Origin: Corynebacterium halotolerans YIM 70093 = DSM 44683
Lineage (GTDB): Bacteria; Actinomycetota; Actinomycetes; Mycobacteriales; Mycobacteriaceae
Reading direction: 5' to 3'
NCBI RefSeq assembly: GCF_000341345.1
Contig: NC_020302.1
Span: forward strand, 476,075-540,074
DNA length: 64,000 bases
The position numbers were made by a program, and so were the translations under genes. This document shows, one piece after another, positions 9,286 to 16,906 of the stretch (positions are counted from its first letter, which is position 1; every line of letters begins with the position of its first letter). The notes under the pieces are model-generated. The model searched no databases. It worked only from the letters and a program-made list of their open reading frames with translations, and was not told the DNA's origin.

Positions 9286-10792
9286 GATCCGATTTCTGCC
9301 GGTGGACACCGCGGTGGCGGCCCGGCACCATACGGAGGCGGCGGCCGGCAACGCCCGGGTGGCCGACACCGCGGAGGCCACCCTCCTGCAGGCGCTGGCC
9401 GACGCCCCCGATGCCGACGGCGCCACCACCCACCTGCTGCTCAAGGCCGCGGCCGGCGCCGGCAAGTCGTTCATCCTGCGGCGTCTGATCACCGCCGCGG
9501 TGGAGCAGGACCCGGACCGCCTCATCGGGGTGGCCGCCTTCACCAACAACCAGATCCGGCCGCTGGCGCTGGGGTTGGCCAGGCAGCTGGGGCGCGAACG
9601 CGTGTGCCTGCACCTGGCGAAGACGGCCGCCGCCGGGCTGCCGGACGGCGTCGAGGAGCAGGTCACCGTGACGACCTCCGCCGCGGACATCCCGGACACC
9701 GCCCGGGTCATCGTCGCCACCGCCCACAAGTTCAAGGCACCGGGTGAGCGGCACCGCCTGCTCGACGCGCTGCGCGAGGGGGAGGAGGACGCCACGCTGT
9801 TTGACGCGCTGTTCATCGACGAGGCGTGGCAGCTGCCCCACCACCTGTTCGACGCCATCCACCCGCTGGCGCCGCTGGCGGTCGGGGTCGGCGACGTCGG
9901 CCAGCTGCCGCCGCTGGAGATCGGCGAGAACCCGTGGCGCGGGGATCCGCGGCACAACCCCTACCGGGCGTGGCCCACCGCGTACGCGGGTCTGCCGGGT
10001 ACCCGGGAGGAGGAGCTGCCGACGGTGTGGCGCCCGCCGGGGGAGGCGCTGGCGCTGTGGCGGGCGTTCTACCCGGACTGGCGCGAGCTCAACTCGGTGG
10101 CGGCGCCGGGGGACCGCGTGGTGCGTGTGGGATCCGGTGCGGCGTCCGCGTCGCTGTGGGAGCAGGTGGGCACCGGGCAACCCACGCTGCTCGAGGTGAC
10201 CGGCCTGCCGGATTCCGAGGCCCCCGACGTGGATCTGCCGCTGATGGCCCGGCTGGAGGAATGGCTGGACGAGCTGTTCACCGCGGGTTTCACGGTGGAG
10301 TCGCGCGACTACGACGGCACGGGCGCACCCACCGGGGAGATGCTTGTCGACGGTCCCGACCGCTCCGACGACGGCGACCCGCTGGTGGTCATCCTGGCCA
10401 CCCGGAACCAGGCCGTCGACGACGCCACCGACATGGTGGCACGACTGCGGGAGAGGCACGGCCTGCGGGAGCGCGACCTGCTGGCCTCAACGGTCGATTC
10501 GTGGCAGGGGCAGACGAACGCGATCACCGTCGCCTTCCACCCGCTCAGCGGTGCCACCCGGCTGGACGAATTCAACTCCGCCTTCGGCCGCCTGGCCGTC
10601 GCCTGCACCCGGGCTACCCACGGTCTGCTGGTGGTGACCCGGGAGGGGCTGGACGAGCTGCTGGACCGCGCGCCGGCGCGGCCCGGCACCCCCTTCGGGG
10701 AGCCGGGCTTCCGCCAGCTGCCGCGGCAGACACACCAGAAGATCATCGCGGCGTTCGCCCGCGGAACCGTCTCCGTCGATGCCGGGGCCTGA
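9272..10792 (+). CDS. Superfamily 1 helicase, Upf1/Dna2-like
   Basis: SF1 DNA/RNA helicase of 506 residues. Walker A is AAAGAGKS with K65, Walker B is FIDEAW with D183-E184, and motif III follows as GDVGQLPPL. The C-terminal RecA domain has VDSWQGQTNAI (motif V) and ACTRATHGLLVV (motif VI), the Upf1-like/SF1B pattern also found in Dna2. It has no nuclease domain of its own; the nuclease is the preceding gene, whose end overlaps this ATG by 14 bp. Together they contain the parts of a Dna2 polypeptide on two chains. The stop abuts the convergent menE stop with no intervening base and no visible terminator. A bacterial 5'-3' helicase acting with the nuclease is inferred. Confidence 0.8.
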   Translation: MSWSEIRFLPVDTAVAARHHTEAAAGNARVADTAEATLLQALADAPDADGATTHLLLKAAAGAGKSFILRRLITAAVEQDPDRLIGVAAFTNNQIRPLALGLARQLGRERVCLHLAKTAAAGLPDGVEEQVTVTTSAADIPDTARVIVATAHKFKAPGERHRLLDALREGEEDATLFDALFIDEAWQLPHHLFDAIHPLAPLAVGVGDVGQLPPLEIGENPWRGDPRHNPYRAWPTAYAGLPGTREEELPTVWRPPGEALALWRAFYPDWRELNSVAAPGDRVVRVGSGAASASLWEQVGTGQPTLLEVTGLPDSEAPDVDLPLMARLEEWLDELFTAGFTVESRDYDGTGAPTGEMLVDGPDRSDDGDPLVVILATRNQAVDDATDMVARLRERHGLRERDLLASTVDSWQGQTNAITVAFHPLSGATRLDEFNSAFGRLAVACTRATHGLLVVTREGLDELLDRAPARPGTPFGEPGFRQLPRQTHQKIIAAFARGTVSVDAGA

Positions 10793-11923
10793 TCAGCGGA
10801 ACATCGTCATGACGGCCTGCCGGTCGACCTTGCCGGGGCCGATGAGCGGCAGGGTGTCGACCTGGCGCAGCTCCTTGGGCAGCTGCCAGCGCGGCAGGTC
10901 GTCGAGCCCCTCGATGACCTCGCTCGGGCTGGCGGTGCCCGAGTAGGCGGCGACGATCGCCTGCCCCAGGCGGGGGTGGGGGACCCCGACCACACAGGCG
11001 CCGGTGACCCCCTCGACGCCGAGCATCGCCTGCTCGAGGACCTCCGGGTGGAGCTTGAGCCCGCCGGAGTCGATCACCGCGTCGAGCCGGCCGGTGACGG
11101 TCAGACGGCCGTCGACCAGCTCACCGACGTCCGAGGTGGCGAACCAGCCGGGCTCGGCGAAGGCCTCGTGGTCGGGGTGGTTGCGGTAGCCGGCCGCGAT
11201 CATCGGCCCGCCGAGGTGGATGCGGCCGTCGCGGACCTCGACCTGCGCGCCGGGGATGGGGCGGGCGTCGTAGACGCAGCCGCCGGCGGTCTCCGAGGAG
11301 CCGTAGGTGGTCACGACGTGGATGCCGAGTTCGTCGGCGGCGCGGCGCACCTGCGGGTTGAGCGCGGCGCCGCCGACCAGCACGGCGTCGAAAAGTCGCA
11401 GGCCCTCGATGCCCTCGAGGGTGTCCATGGCCTTGGCCAGCTGCAGGGGGGCCAGGGAGGTGTAGAGGCGGTCGCCGGTGCCGGCGAGCTCTCCGGCGGC
11501 GCGGGCGAAGTCCGGGACACCGAAGCCGTCGGAGAGATCCAGGCACAGCGGCTCGATGCCCGCGATCAGTGAGCGGACGAGCACCTGGAGGCCGGCGATG
11601 TGGTGGGCGGGCATGGCCAGCAGCCACTGTCCCTCGCCGCCGAGGAACTGGTGGGTGGCGTCGGCGCTCGAGACGAGGTTGGCAGCGGTCAGCTGCGCGC
11701 CCTTCGGGGTGCCGGTCGAGCCGGAGGTGGCCACCACCAGGGCGACGTCCCCGGCGATGGGCCCGCCCGCGCGCTGCGAGTTGACGAGCAGTGTGGTGCG
11801 GGTCCGATCCTGCGCAGGGACGGGCAGCAGCGTGCGCTGGCCGGCGATGGCGGCCTCGAGGTCGGGGAGGATGGCGGCGGGGTTGTGGGGGTCGACGACG
11901 AGGGGATCGAGGGTGCGGCTCAT
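10793..11923 (-). CDS. menE: o-Succinylbenzoate-CoA ligase MenE
   Basis: AMP-forming ligase that activates o-succinylbenzoate with CoA in menaquinone synthesis, 376 residues. ATP-binding loop VVATSGSTGTPKGAQ (about residues 62-76), the TTYGSSETAGG motif, the adenylation hinge TSDVGELVDGRLTVTGRLDAVIDSGG, and the C-terminal catalytic lysine in GPGKVDRQ are all visible. The length fits the short actinobacterial MenE type. It is followed in genome order by menB and menC, with other genes between, so the pathway is clustered but not a single operon. The start at 11923 gives MSRTLDPLVVDP. It converges directly on the helicase gene. Confidence 0.9.
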   Translation of the reverse strand: MSRTLDPLVVDPHNPAAILPDLEAAIAGQRTLLPVPAQDRTRTTLLVNSQRAGGPIAGDVALVVATSGSTGTPKGAQLTAANLVSSADATHQFLGGEGQWLLAMPAHHIAGLQVLVRSLIAGIEPLCLDLSDGFGVPDFARAAGELAGTGDRLYTSLAPLQLAKAMDTLEGIEGLRLFDAVLVGGAALNPQVRRAADELGIHVVTTYGSSETAGGCVYDARPIPGAQVEVRDGRIHLGGPMIAAGYRNHPDHEAFAEPGWFATSDVGELVDGRLTVTGRLDAVIDSGGLKLHPEVLEQAMLGVEGVTGACVVGVPHPRLGQAIVAAYSGTASPSEVIEGLDDLPRWQLPKELRQVDTLPLIGPGKVDRQAVMTMFR

Positions 11924-11958
11924 GGCTGTGATCGTAGTGCGGCCGCGGACACGACGAA

Positions 11959-11988
11959 GGGCGCCACCTCAACGGGGAGGTGGCGCCC
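11959..11988 (-). terminator. GC-rich hairpin after the DoxX gene
   Basis: Perfect 12-bp stem (GGGCGCCACCTC / GAGGTGGCGCCC) with a 6-nt loop, 10 bp beyond the DoxX stop on the reverse strand and before menE. There is no clear T-tract, so termination efficiency is uncertain. Confidence 0.6.
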
Positions 11989-11998
11989 CGGGGTGGGG

Positions 11999-12439
11999 TT
12001 AAACGGTCTGCGGCTCGCGCGCGGTCTGCGGCTGCTCGCGACGACGGGCGATGAGGGCGTCGACGCTGTAGCGGCCGGCCCCGGCGGCGGCCAGCGCCAG
12101 GAAACCGGCGCCGATCGCACCGACGAGCTCCCAGCCACCGTTGGCGACGAAGATGCCGGCGCCCATGTGGGCGAAGAGGGCGGCGCCGAGCATCAGCAGG
12201 GCGACGACGACACCGGTGATCCGGGTGGCGGCGCCCAGGATGAGCAGGACGCCGCCGAGGATCTCGACGACGGCGACGACCGGTGCGGCGAGGCCGGCGG
12301 CCGGGACACCGATGCTGTCGAAGAATCCGGTGATGCCCTCGAGGCCGGTGATGCCGAACTTGTCCCAGCCGTGGGCGATGAGGATGACGCCCAGGATGAT
12401 GCGGACAATGAGCTTCGCGATGTCGTTGAATACGGTCAT
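11999..12439 (-). CDS. DoxX family membrane protein
   Basis: Integral membrane protein of 146 residues with four hydrophobic segments and the DoxX signature near the N-terminus (LIVRIILGVILIAHGWDKFG) and AAPVVAVVEILGGVLLILG. DoxX proteins are linked to thiol-redox stress in mycobacteria (with SodA and a rhodanese-like partner), but neither partner is adjacent here. The start ATG 12439 (MTVFNDIAKL) is preferred to the upstream in-frame ATG at 12451. The region upstream (12450-12500) is distinctly AT-rich and probably holds the promoter. The C-terminus is Arg/Gln-rich and cytoplasmic. Confidence 0.85.
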   Translation of the reverse strand: MTVFNDIAKLIVRIILGVILIAHGWDKFGITGLEGITGFFDSIGVPAAGLAAPVVAVVEILGGVLLILGAATRITGVVVALLMLGAALFAHMGAGIFVANGGWELVGAIGAGFLALAAAGAGRYSVDALIARRREQPQTAREPQTV

Positions 12440-12562
12440 AGCGAGCAACACTAACTTATGGTTGGTGACGCGTCAAAATTTAAAGATTAAAGTAATTGGT
12501 CGGGGGTGAACGCGGGGCCCGCGACGGGGGCGTCGATGAGCGCGCCCGGATAGTCTCGGACC

Positions 12563-13210
12563 ATGACGACCTGGTGGGCAGAGCACAACGCCTCGGTGCG
12601 GGAGCGCGGGGCGGGCACACCGCTTCTCGACGCCGCCGTGGCCCTGCTCGACGACGTCGAGACGGCATTCGCCGTCACTGGCGCGCACACCCCCGGGTGG
12701 CCGGATCCGCACGACGGCGGGCCCCTGCCCGAGGAGGCCTACGGCCGGTTGACGGATACCCGGCGCTATGCGATCGTCGCCGTCCGGGAGGCGGCCTGGG
12801 AGAAGGTGCTCCTGGACCGCGGGTGGGCGCGACTCGAGGCGGCGGGTGAGCGGCGCACACTCACCCCGCACCGGCCTGGCGCGGTGCCGTTGGTCTTCGA
12901 CGTCCTCGACAACGAGGGGACGACGTTCCTGCGGATCTCCGCGGGGCGGCCACCGGTGGAACTCACGGGACATCCCGACTGCGCCTGCGACGGCTGCGAC
13001 TTCGGTTCCGAGGACCTGCTGGAGGCGATCGACCAGGACATCTTCTCCGCGGTCGACGGCTCCCTCGAGATCCGCGTGGGGGCGGGGAAGATGGGGGTGC
13101 GGACCTCGTTCCGGGGCTCCGGCCCAGCTCCCGATCACGCGATCCGGCGGATCGCCGCCGCACCCTGGGCGGGGGAGTGGTCGCCCCGCGAGCTCATCAG
13201 GCAGCTCTAG
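12563..13210 (+). CDS. DUF6226 family protein
   Basis: Cytoplasmic protein of 215 residues, best matching my memory of the actinobacterial DUF6226 family from the central PDCACDGCDFGSEDLLEAID segment, with three closely spaced cysteines (residues about 138-143) that could bind a metal. The N-terminus (MTTWWAEHN) and the C-terminal WAGEWSPRELIRQL are Trp-rich. No biochemical function is known to me. ATG 12563 follows ATAGTCTCGGACC with no strong Shine-Dalgarno. The stop overlaps the convergent menB stop by four bases. Family assignment is from recollection of the motif, not a search. Confidence 0.65.
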   Translation: MTTWWAEHNASVRERGAGTPLLDAAVALLDDVETAFAVTGAHTPGWPDPHDGGPLPEEAYGRLTDTRRYAIVAVREAAWEKVLLDRGWARLEAAGERRTLTPHRPGAVPLVFDVLDNEGTTFLRISAGRPPVELTGHPDCACDGCDFGSEDLLEAIDQDIFSAVDGSLEIRVGAGKMGVRTSFRGSGPAPDHAIRRIAAAPWAGEWSPRELIRQL

Positions 13211-14142
13211 TAGTAGAAGGGGAACTGCGACCAGTCCGGGTCGCGCTTCTCCAGGAAGGCGTCCTTGCCCTCCACGGCCTCGTCGGTCATGTAGGCCAGG
13301 CGGGTGGCCTCGCCGGCGAAGACCTGCTGGCCCATCAGCCCGTCGTCAGTCAGGTTGAACGCGAATTTCAGCATGCGCTGGGCGGTCGGGGACTTGCCGT
13401 TGATCTCGCGGGCGACCTGGATGGCCTCGGCTTCGAGTTCCCCGTGGTCGGCGACGATGTTGACCGCGCCCATGCGGTGCATGTCCTCGGCGGAGTAGGT
13501 CCGGCCCAGGAAGAAGATCTCGCGGGCGAACTTCTGGCCGACCATCTTCGCCAGGTACGCGGAGCCGTAGCCGGCGTCGAAGGATCCGACGTCGGCGTCG
13601 GTCTGCTTGAAGCGGGCCTCCTGGCGCGAGGCGATCGTCAGGTCGCAGACCACGTGCAGTGAGTGCCCGCCGCCGGCGGCCCAGCCGTTGACCACCGCGA
13701 CGACTACTTTCGGCATGGTGCGGATCAGGCGCTGGACCTCGAGGATGTGCAGGCGCCCGCCCTCGGCCTTCTCCCGCGCGGCGTCGACGGTCTCGGCGGT
13801 CTCACCCTCGGCGTAGCGGTAGCCGGAGCGGCCGCGGATGCGCTGGTCGCCACCGGAGCAGAACGCCCAGCCGCCGTCCTTCCCGCTCGGCCCGTTGCCG
13901 GTCAGCAACACCACGCCGACGTCCGGGGTGCGGCGCGCGTGGTCGAGCGTGCGGTAGAGCTCGTCCACGGTGTGCGGGCGGAACGCGTTGCGCACCTCGG
14001 GGCGGTCGAAGGCGATGCGCACCATGCCGTCGGCGCGCTCGTCGCCCACGTGCCGGTGGTAGGTGATGTCGGTGAGGTCCTCGAAACCCTCGACCGTCCT
14101 CCACTGAGAGGCGTCGAAGGGGTTGTCTGTGCTGTATGCCAT
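13207..14142 (-). CDS. menB: 1,4-Dihydroxy-2-naphthoyl-CoA synthase MenB
   Basis: Crotonase-fold enzyme closing the second ring of the menaquinone head group (o-succinylbenzoyl-CoA to DHNA-CoA), 311 residues. Visible are YHRHVGDERADGMVRIAFDRPEVRNAF, the oxyanion-hole segment FCSGGDQRIRGRSGY, VVAVVNGWAAGGGHSLHVVCDLTIAS, the catalytic-aspartate region DADVGSFDAGYGSAYLA and the C-terminal LEKRDPDWSQFPFYY typical of MenB. Start ATG 14142 (MAYSTDNPFD) is chosen over upstream in-frame ATGs because conservation begins there. It lies on the reverse strand just downstream of the pterin dehydratase gene and close to menE and menC. Confidence 0.95.
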   Translation of the reverse strand: MAYSTDNPFDASQWRTVEGFEDLTDITYHRHVGDERADGMVRIAFDRPEVRNAFRPHTVDELYRTLDHARRTPDVGVVLLTGNGPSGKDGGWAFCSGGDQRIRGRSGYRYAEGETAETVDAAREKAEGGRLHILEVQRLIRTMPKVVVAVVNGWAAGGGHSLHVVCDLTIASRQEARFKQTDADVGSFDAGYGSAYLAKMVGQKFAREIFFLGRTYSAEDMHRMGAVNIVADHGELEAEAIQVAREINGKSPTAQRMLKFAFNLTDDGLMGQQVFAGEATRLAYMTDEAVEGKDAFLEKRDPDWSQFPFYY

Positions 14143-14167
14143 GGCCACCAGCTTAGGGCGGCGGGTC

Positions 14168-14482
14168 TCAGCCCTCCTTCGCCTCCACGCCCAGTTCCGC
14201 GGCATGCCGGTTGATCGTGCGCGCCAGGTCGACGTCCCGGCTGGTCAGGCCGTTCACGTCGTGGCTCGACAGGGTGACGGCGACGGACGGGTAGGTCAGG
14301 GTGAGGTCGGGGTGGTGGTTGGCGGTCTCCGCGGATTCACCGATGAGGTTGACCAGCCGCAGGCCGGTGGCGAAGTCACCGGTGTCGAATTCGGCGCGGA
14401 TGGTCTGGTCGGCCTGGCGCCAGCCGGTCAGCGCGGCGTCCTCGATCTGCTGGGGCGTCAGTTTCTGCTTCGGATCACTCAT
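14168..14482 (-). CDS. 4a-Hydroxytetrahydrobiopterin dehydratase family protein
   Basis: Pterin-4a-carbinolamine dehydratase (PCD/DCoH family), 104 residues, the usual length. The active-site signature appears as ETANHHPDLTLTYPSVAVTLSSHDVNGLTSRDVDLA (residues about 54-89), with the paired histidines. It would dehydrate 4a-hydroxy-tetrahydropterin, recycling a pterin cofactor. No pterin-dependent hydroxylase is visible in this window, and in many bacteria the protein's role is moonlighting or in molybdopterin/folate chemistry. ATG 14482 gives MSDPKQKLTPQQIEDAAL, the normal family start. It lies 25 bp upstream of menB on the same strand and may be co-transcribed with it. Confidence 0.9.
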   Translation of the reverse strand: MSDPKQKLTPQQIEDAALTGWRQADQTIRAEFDTGDFATGLRLVNLIGESAETANHHPDLTLTYPSVAVTLSSHDVNGLTSRDVDLARTINRHAAELGVEAKEG

Positions 14483-14554
14483 GGCCCCATCCTCCGCCAC
14501 AATGGCCGTGAATAACACCCCCGCCGGAGGAATTCTCCCCTTACGCTGGGGGGC

Positions 14555-15148
14555 ATGAGGCTTCTGCTGACCTCCTTCGGTCATGACCGCGTCCCCGAGT
14601 TCGTCTCCGGCACGCTCGCCTACGTCCCTGACGCCGCCCGCTCCTTCGCCGACCGGCCCTGGGCCGACACGGAACGTGTCATGCTCCGCGACCAGGGCCT
14701 GAACCTGGTCGAACTGCCAGTGAATTCCACCCCACCCGAGGAGATCGACCGGATCCTCGGTGAGGTCGACGGGGTCTACGTCGCCGGCGGGGAGACCTTC
14801 GATCTGCTGCATGTTCTCCGTTCCACCGGCGCCGACGAGATCCTCACCCGGCACGTGCGCGCCGGGCTGCCCTATATCGGCACCAGCGCCGGATCCGTGA
14901 TCGCCGGCCCCAGCATCGAACCGGTCTCCCTGCTGGATTCGCCCACCGTCGCCCCGGGGCTGACCGACTACACCGGCCTGCGCCTCACGGAACATGTGAT
15001 TCTCCCGCACGCCTCCGGCACCGCCCCGGAATTCCCCATCGACGTCTACGCCGAGACCGTGAAACGCTACGGGGAGAACTTCCCGCTGCTCCTCCTGCGT
15101 GACGGCCAGGCCCTGCTCGTCGACGGGTCCGGGACCCGCCTTATCTAG
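14555..15148 (+). CDS. Peptidase E-like S51 serine peptidase
   Basis: S51 family protein of 197 residues (dipeptidase E / cyanophycinase superfamily). The nucleophile motif GTSAGSVIAGP lies near residues 109-119, after VDGVYVAGGETFDLL, and a conserved histidine lies in EHVILPHASG. PepE enzymes cleave Asp-X dipeptides in the cytoplasm; the fold is a class I glutamine-amidotransferase-like alpha/beta. ATG 14555 follows CTGGGGGGC. It is 9 bp upstream of menC and likely co-transcribed, but has no obvious biochemical link to menaquinone. Confidence 0.85.
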   Translation: MRLLLTSFGHDRVPEFVSGTLAYVPDAARSFADRPWADTERVMLRDQGLNLVELPVNSTPPEEIDRILGEVDGVYVAGGETFDLLHVLRSTGADEILTRHVRAGLPYIGTSAGSVIAGPSIEPVSLLDSPTVAPGLTDYTGLRLTEHVILPHASGTAPEFPIDVYAETVKRYGENFPLLLLRDGQALLVDGSGTRLI

Positions 15149-15157
15149 GGTTGGGGC

Positions 15158-16165
15158 ATGATCCCTTCCCTGGACGACATCCTCGACCGCGCCCACGTGG
15201 TCTCCCTGCCGATGGCGGTGCGCTTCCGCGGCGTCGACACGCGTGAGGCCCTGCTCATCGACGGCCCCGCCGGCTGGGGCGAGTTCGCCCCCTTCCTCGA
15301 GTACGACGCGCAGGAATCCGCCGCCTGGCTCGCCGCCGGCGTCGAGGCCGCGTGGACCGGTTTCCCGGAGCCGCTGCGCGAGACCGTGGAGGTCAACGCC
15401 ACCATCCCGGCCGTCGACGCCGCGCAGGTGCCCGAGGTGCTCGCCCGCTACCCCGGCTGCCGCACCGTCAAGGTCAAGGTCGCCGAGGCCGGCCAGACGC
15501 TTTCCGACGACATCGCGCGGGTGCAGGCCGTGCGCGAGGCCCGGCCCGGCGCGGTGATCCGCGTCGACGCCAACCGCGGCTGGACGGTCGACCAGGCGCT
15601 GGAGGCCGCCCGCTCCCTCGGTCCGCTGGACTATCTGGAGCAGCCCTGCCACTCCGTCGACGAACTCGCCGAGGTGCGCACGCGGCTGATGCGCGCCGGG
15701 CTGTTCGTGCGCGTGGCCGCCGACGAGTCCATCCGCCGTTCCGACGACCCCTACCTGGTCGCCGAGAAGCGGGCCGCCGACGTCGCCGTGGTCAAGGTCG
15801 CCCCGCTGGGCGGGGTGCGCCGACTGCTGGAGATCGCGCGGCACCTGCGGCAGCGGCACATGGACGTCACGGTGGCCAGCGCGCTCGACACGGCCGTCGG
15901 CATGAACGCCGGACTCGCGGCCGTCGCGGCGCTGCCGAAACTGAATGACGACGACGAGATGGACGTGCCCCCGGCCGCCGCCGGACTGGCCACGCAGCGC
16001 CTGTTCCTGGAGGATGTCGCCGAACCCCGCGAGATCGTCGACGGGCGCATGTCTGTTTCCCCCGTGGTCCCGGGCCCGGCGCGCCTGTCGACGCTCGCGG
16101 CGCCCGCCGACCGCCGCGACTGGTGGTTCGAGCGCGTGCGCGAGGCGTACGGTTACCTGGGGTGA
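15158..16165 (+). CDS. menC: o-Succinylbenzoate synthase MenC
   Basis: Enolase-superfamily enzyme that dehydrates SHCHC to o-succinylbenzoate for menaquinone, 335 residues. The barrel residues are visible: KVKVAEAG (catalytic Lys pair), RVDANRGWT (metal Asp), YLEQPC (metal Glu), VAADESIRR (metal Asp) and VVKVAPLGGVRR (second catalytic Lys). Start ATG 15158 follows the peptidase E stop by 9 bp, suggesting a two-gene transcript. Length and motif order match actinobacterial MenC. Confidence 0.92.
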   Translation: MIPSLDDILDRAHVVSLPMAVRFRGVDTREALLIDGPAGWGEFAPFLEYDAQESAAWLAAGVEAAWTGFPEPLRETVEVNATIPAVDAAQVPEVLARYPGCRTVKVKVAEAGQTLSDDIARVQAVREARPGAVIRVDANRGWTVDQALEAARSLGPLDYLEQPCHSVDELAEVRTRLMRAGLFVRVAADESIRRSDDPYLVAEKRAADVAVVKVAPLGGVRRLLEIARHLRQRHMDVTVASALDTAVGMNAGLAAVAALPKLNDDDEMDVPPAAAGLATQRLFLEDVAEPREIVDGRMSVSPVVPGPARLSTLAAPADRRDWWFERVREAYGYLG

Positions 16166-16220
16166 TCGGGCTCACGGGAGCTTGGGGAACGGGTCGACTT
16201 AGTTTAAGGTTGTAGTAATT

Positions 16221-16841
16221 ATGACTAGCAACGCTGAGAACCAGAACCCGCTGCTCCTCGACGGGCAGGCCCAGAACCTCCTGTTCCGGGAGGCCCGCAC
16301 CGCCAACGCCTTCACCGACGAGCCCGTGACCGACGAGCAGATCAACGCGATCTTCGACCTGGTCAAGTGGGCCCCGACCGCCATGAACGCCCAGCCCCTG
16401 CGCGTCGTGGTCATCCGCTCCGAGGAGGCCAAGGCCCGCCTGCTGCCGCACATGGCCGAGGGCAACCGGGAGAAGACCGCCGCCGCGCCGGCCACCGTCC
16501 TGCTCGCCGCCGACATCGACTTCCACGACGAGCTGCCGAAGGTCTTCCCGCACGTCGCCGGCATGCGCGAGATGTTCGCCGCCGACGAGGCCTCCCGCGT
16601 CGGCATGGCCGAGCTCAACGCCGGCCTGCAGGTCGGCTACGCGATCATCGGCATCCGCGCCGCCGGTCTCGCCGCCGGACCCATGACCGGTCTCGACGCC
16701 GAGGGTCTGTCCAAGGAGTTCTTCCCGGACGGTCGTCACCGTGTGCTGGTCGCCATCAACATGGGCAAGCCCGCCGCGGAGGGCGCCTTCTACGACCGCC
16801 TGCCCCGCCTCTCCTTCGATGAGGTCGTCGAGACGCTCTAG
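16221..16841 (+). CDS. Nitroreductase family protein, RutE-like
   Basis: FMN-dependent oxidoreductase of 206 residues, similar to the malonic-semialdehyde reductase RutE/HadB branch of nitroreductases. Visible motifs are FREARTANAFTDEPVTDEQI at the N-terminus, the FMN-contacting KWAPTAMNAQPLRVVV, AGLQVGYAIIGIRAAGLAAGPMTG and the C-terminal INMGKPAA. Other Rut genes are absent, so the substrate here is unknown. The start ATG 16221 has no good Shine-Dalgarno, and an AT-rich stretch (TTAGTTTAAGGTTGTAGTAATT) ends just before it, so a leaderless transcript is possible. A strong hairpin follows the gene. Confidence 0.85.
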   Translation: MTSNAENQNPLLLDGQAQNLLFREARTANAFTDEPVTDEQINAIFDLVKWAPTAMNAQPLRVVVIRSEEAKARLLPHMAEGNREKTAAAPATVLLAADIDFHDELPKVFPHVAGMREMFAADEASRVGMAELNAGLQVGYAIIGIRAAGLAAGPMTGLDAEGLSKEFFPDGRHRVLVAINMGKPAAEGAFYDRLPRLSFDEVVETL

Positions 16842-16853
16842 CGCTTCTATCTG

Positions 16854-16886
16854 ACGGGCGTGGCCTCCAATCGGGGCCACGCCCGT
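16854..16886. terminator. Probable terminator between nitroreductase and AbiEi-like genes
   Basis: A perfect 12-bp stem (ACGGGCGTGGCC / GGCCACGCCCGT) with a 9-nt loop lies between two convergent genes. It could serve both strands; no long T-run follows. Confidence 0.65.
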
Positions 16887-16906
16887 TCCGCATTTCCCGG
16901 GGCGGA

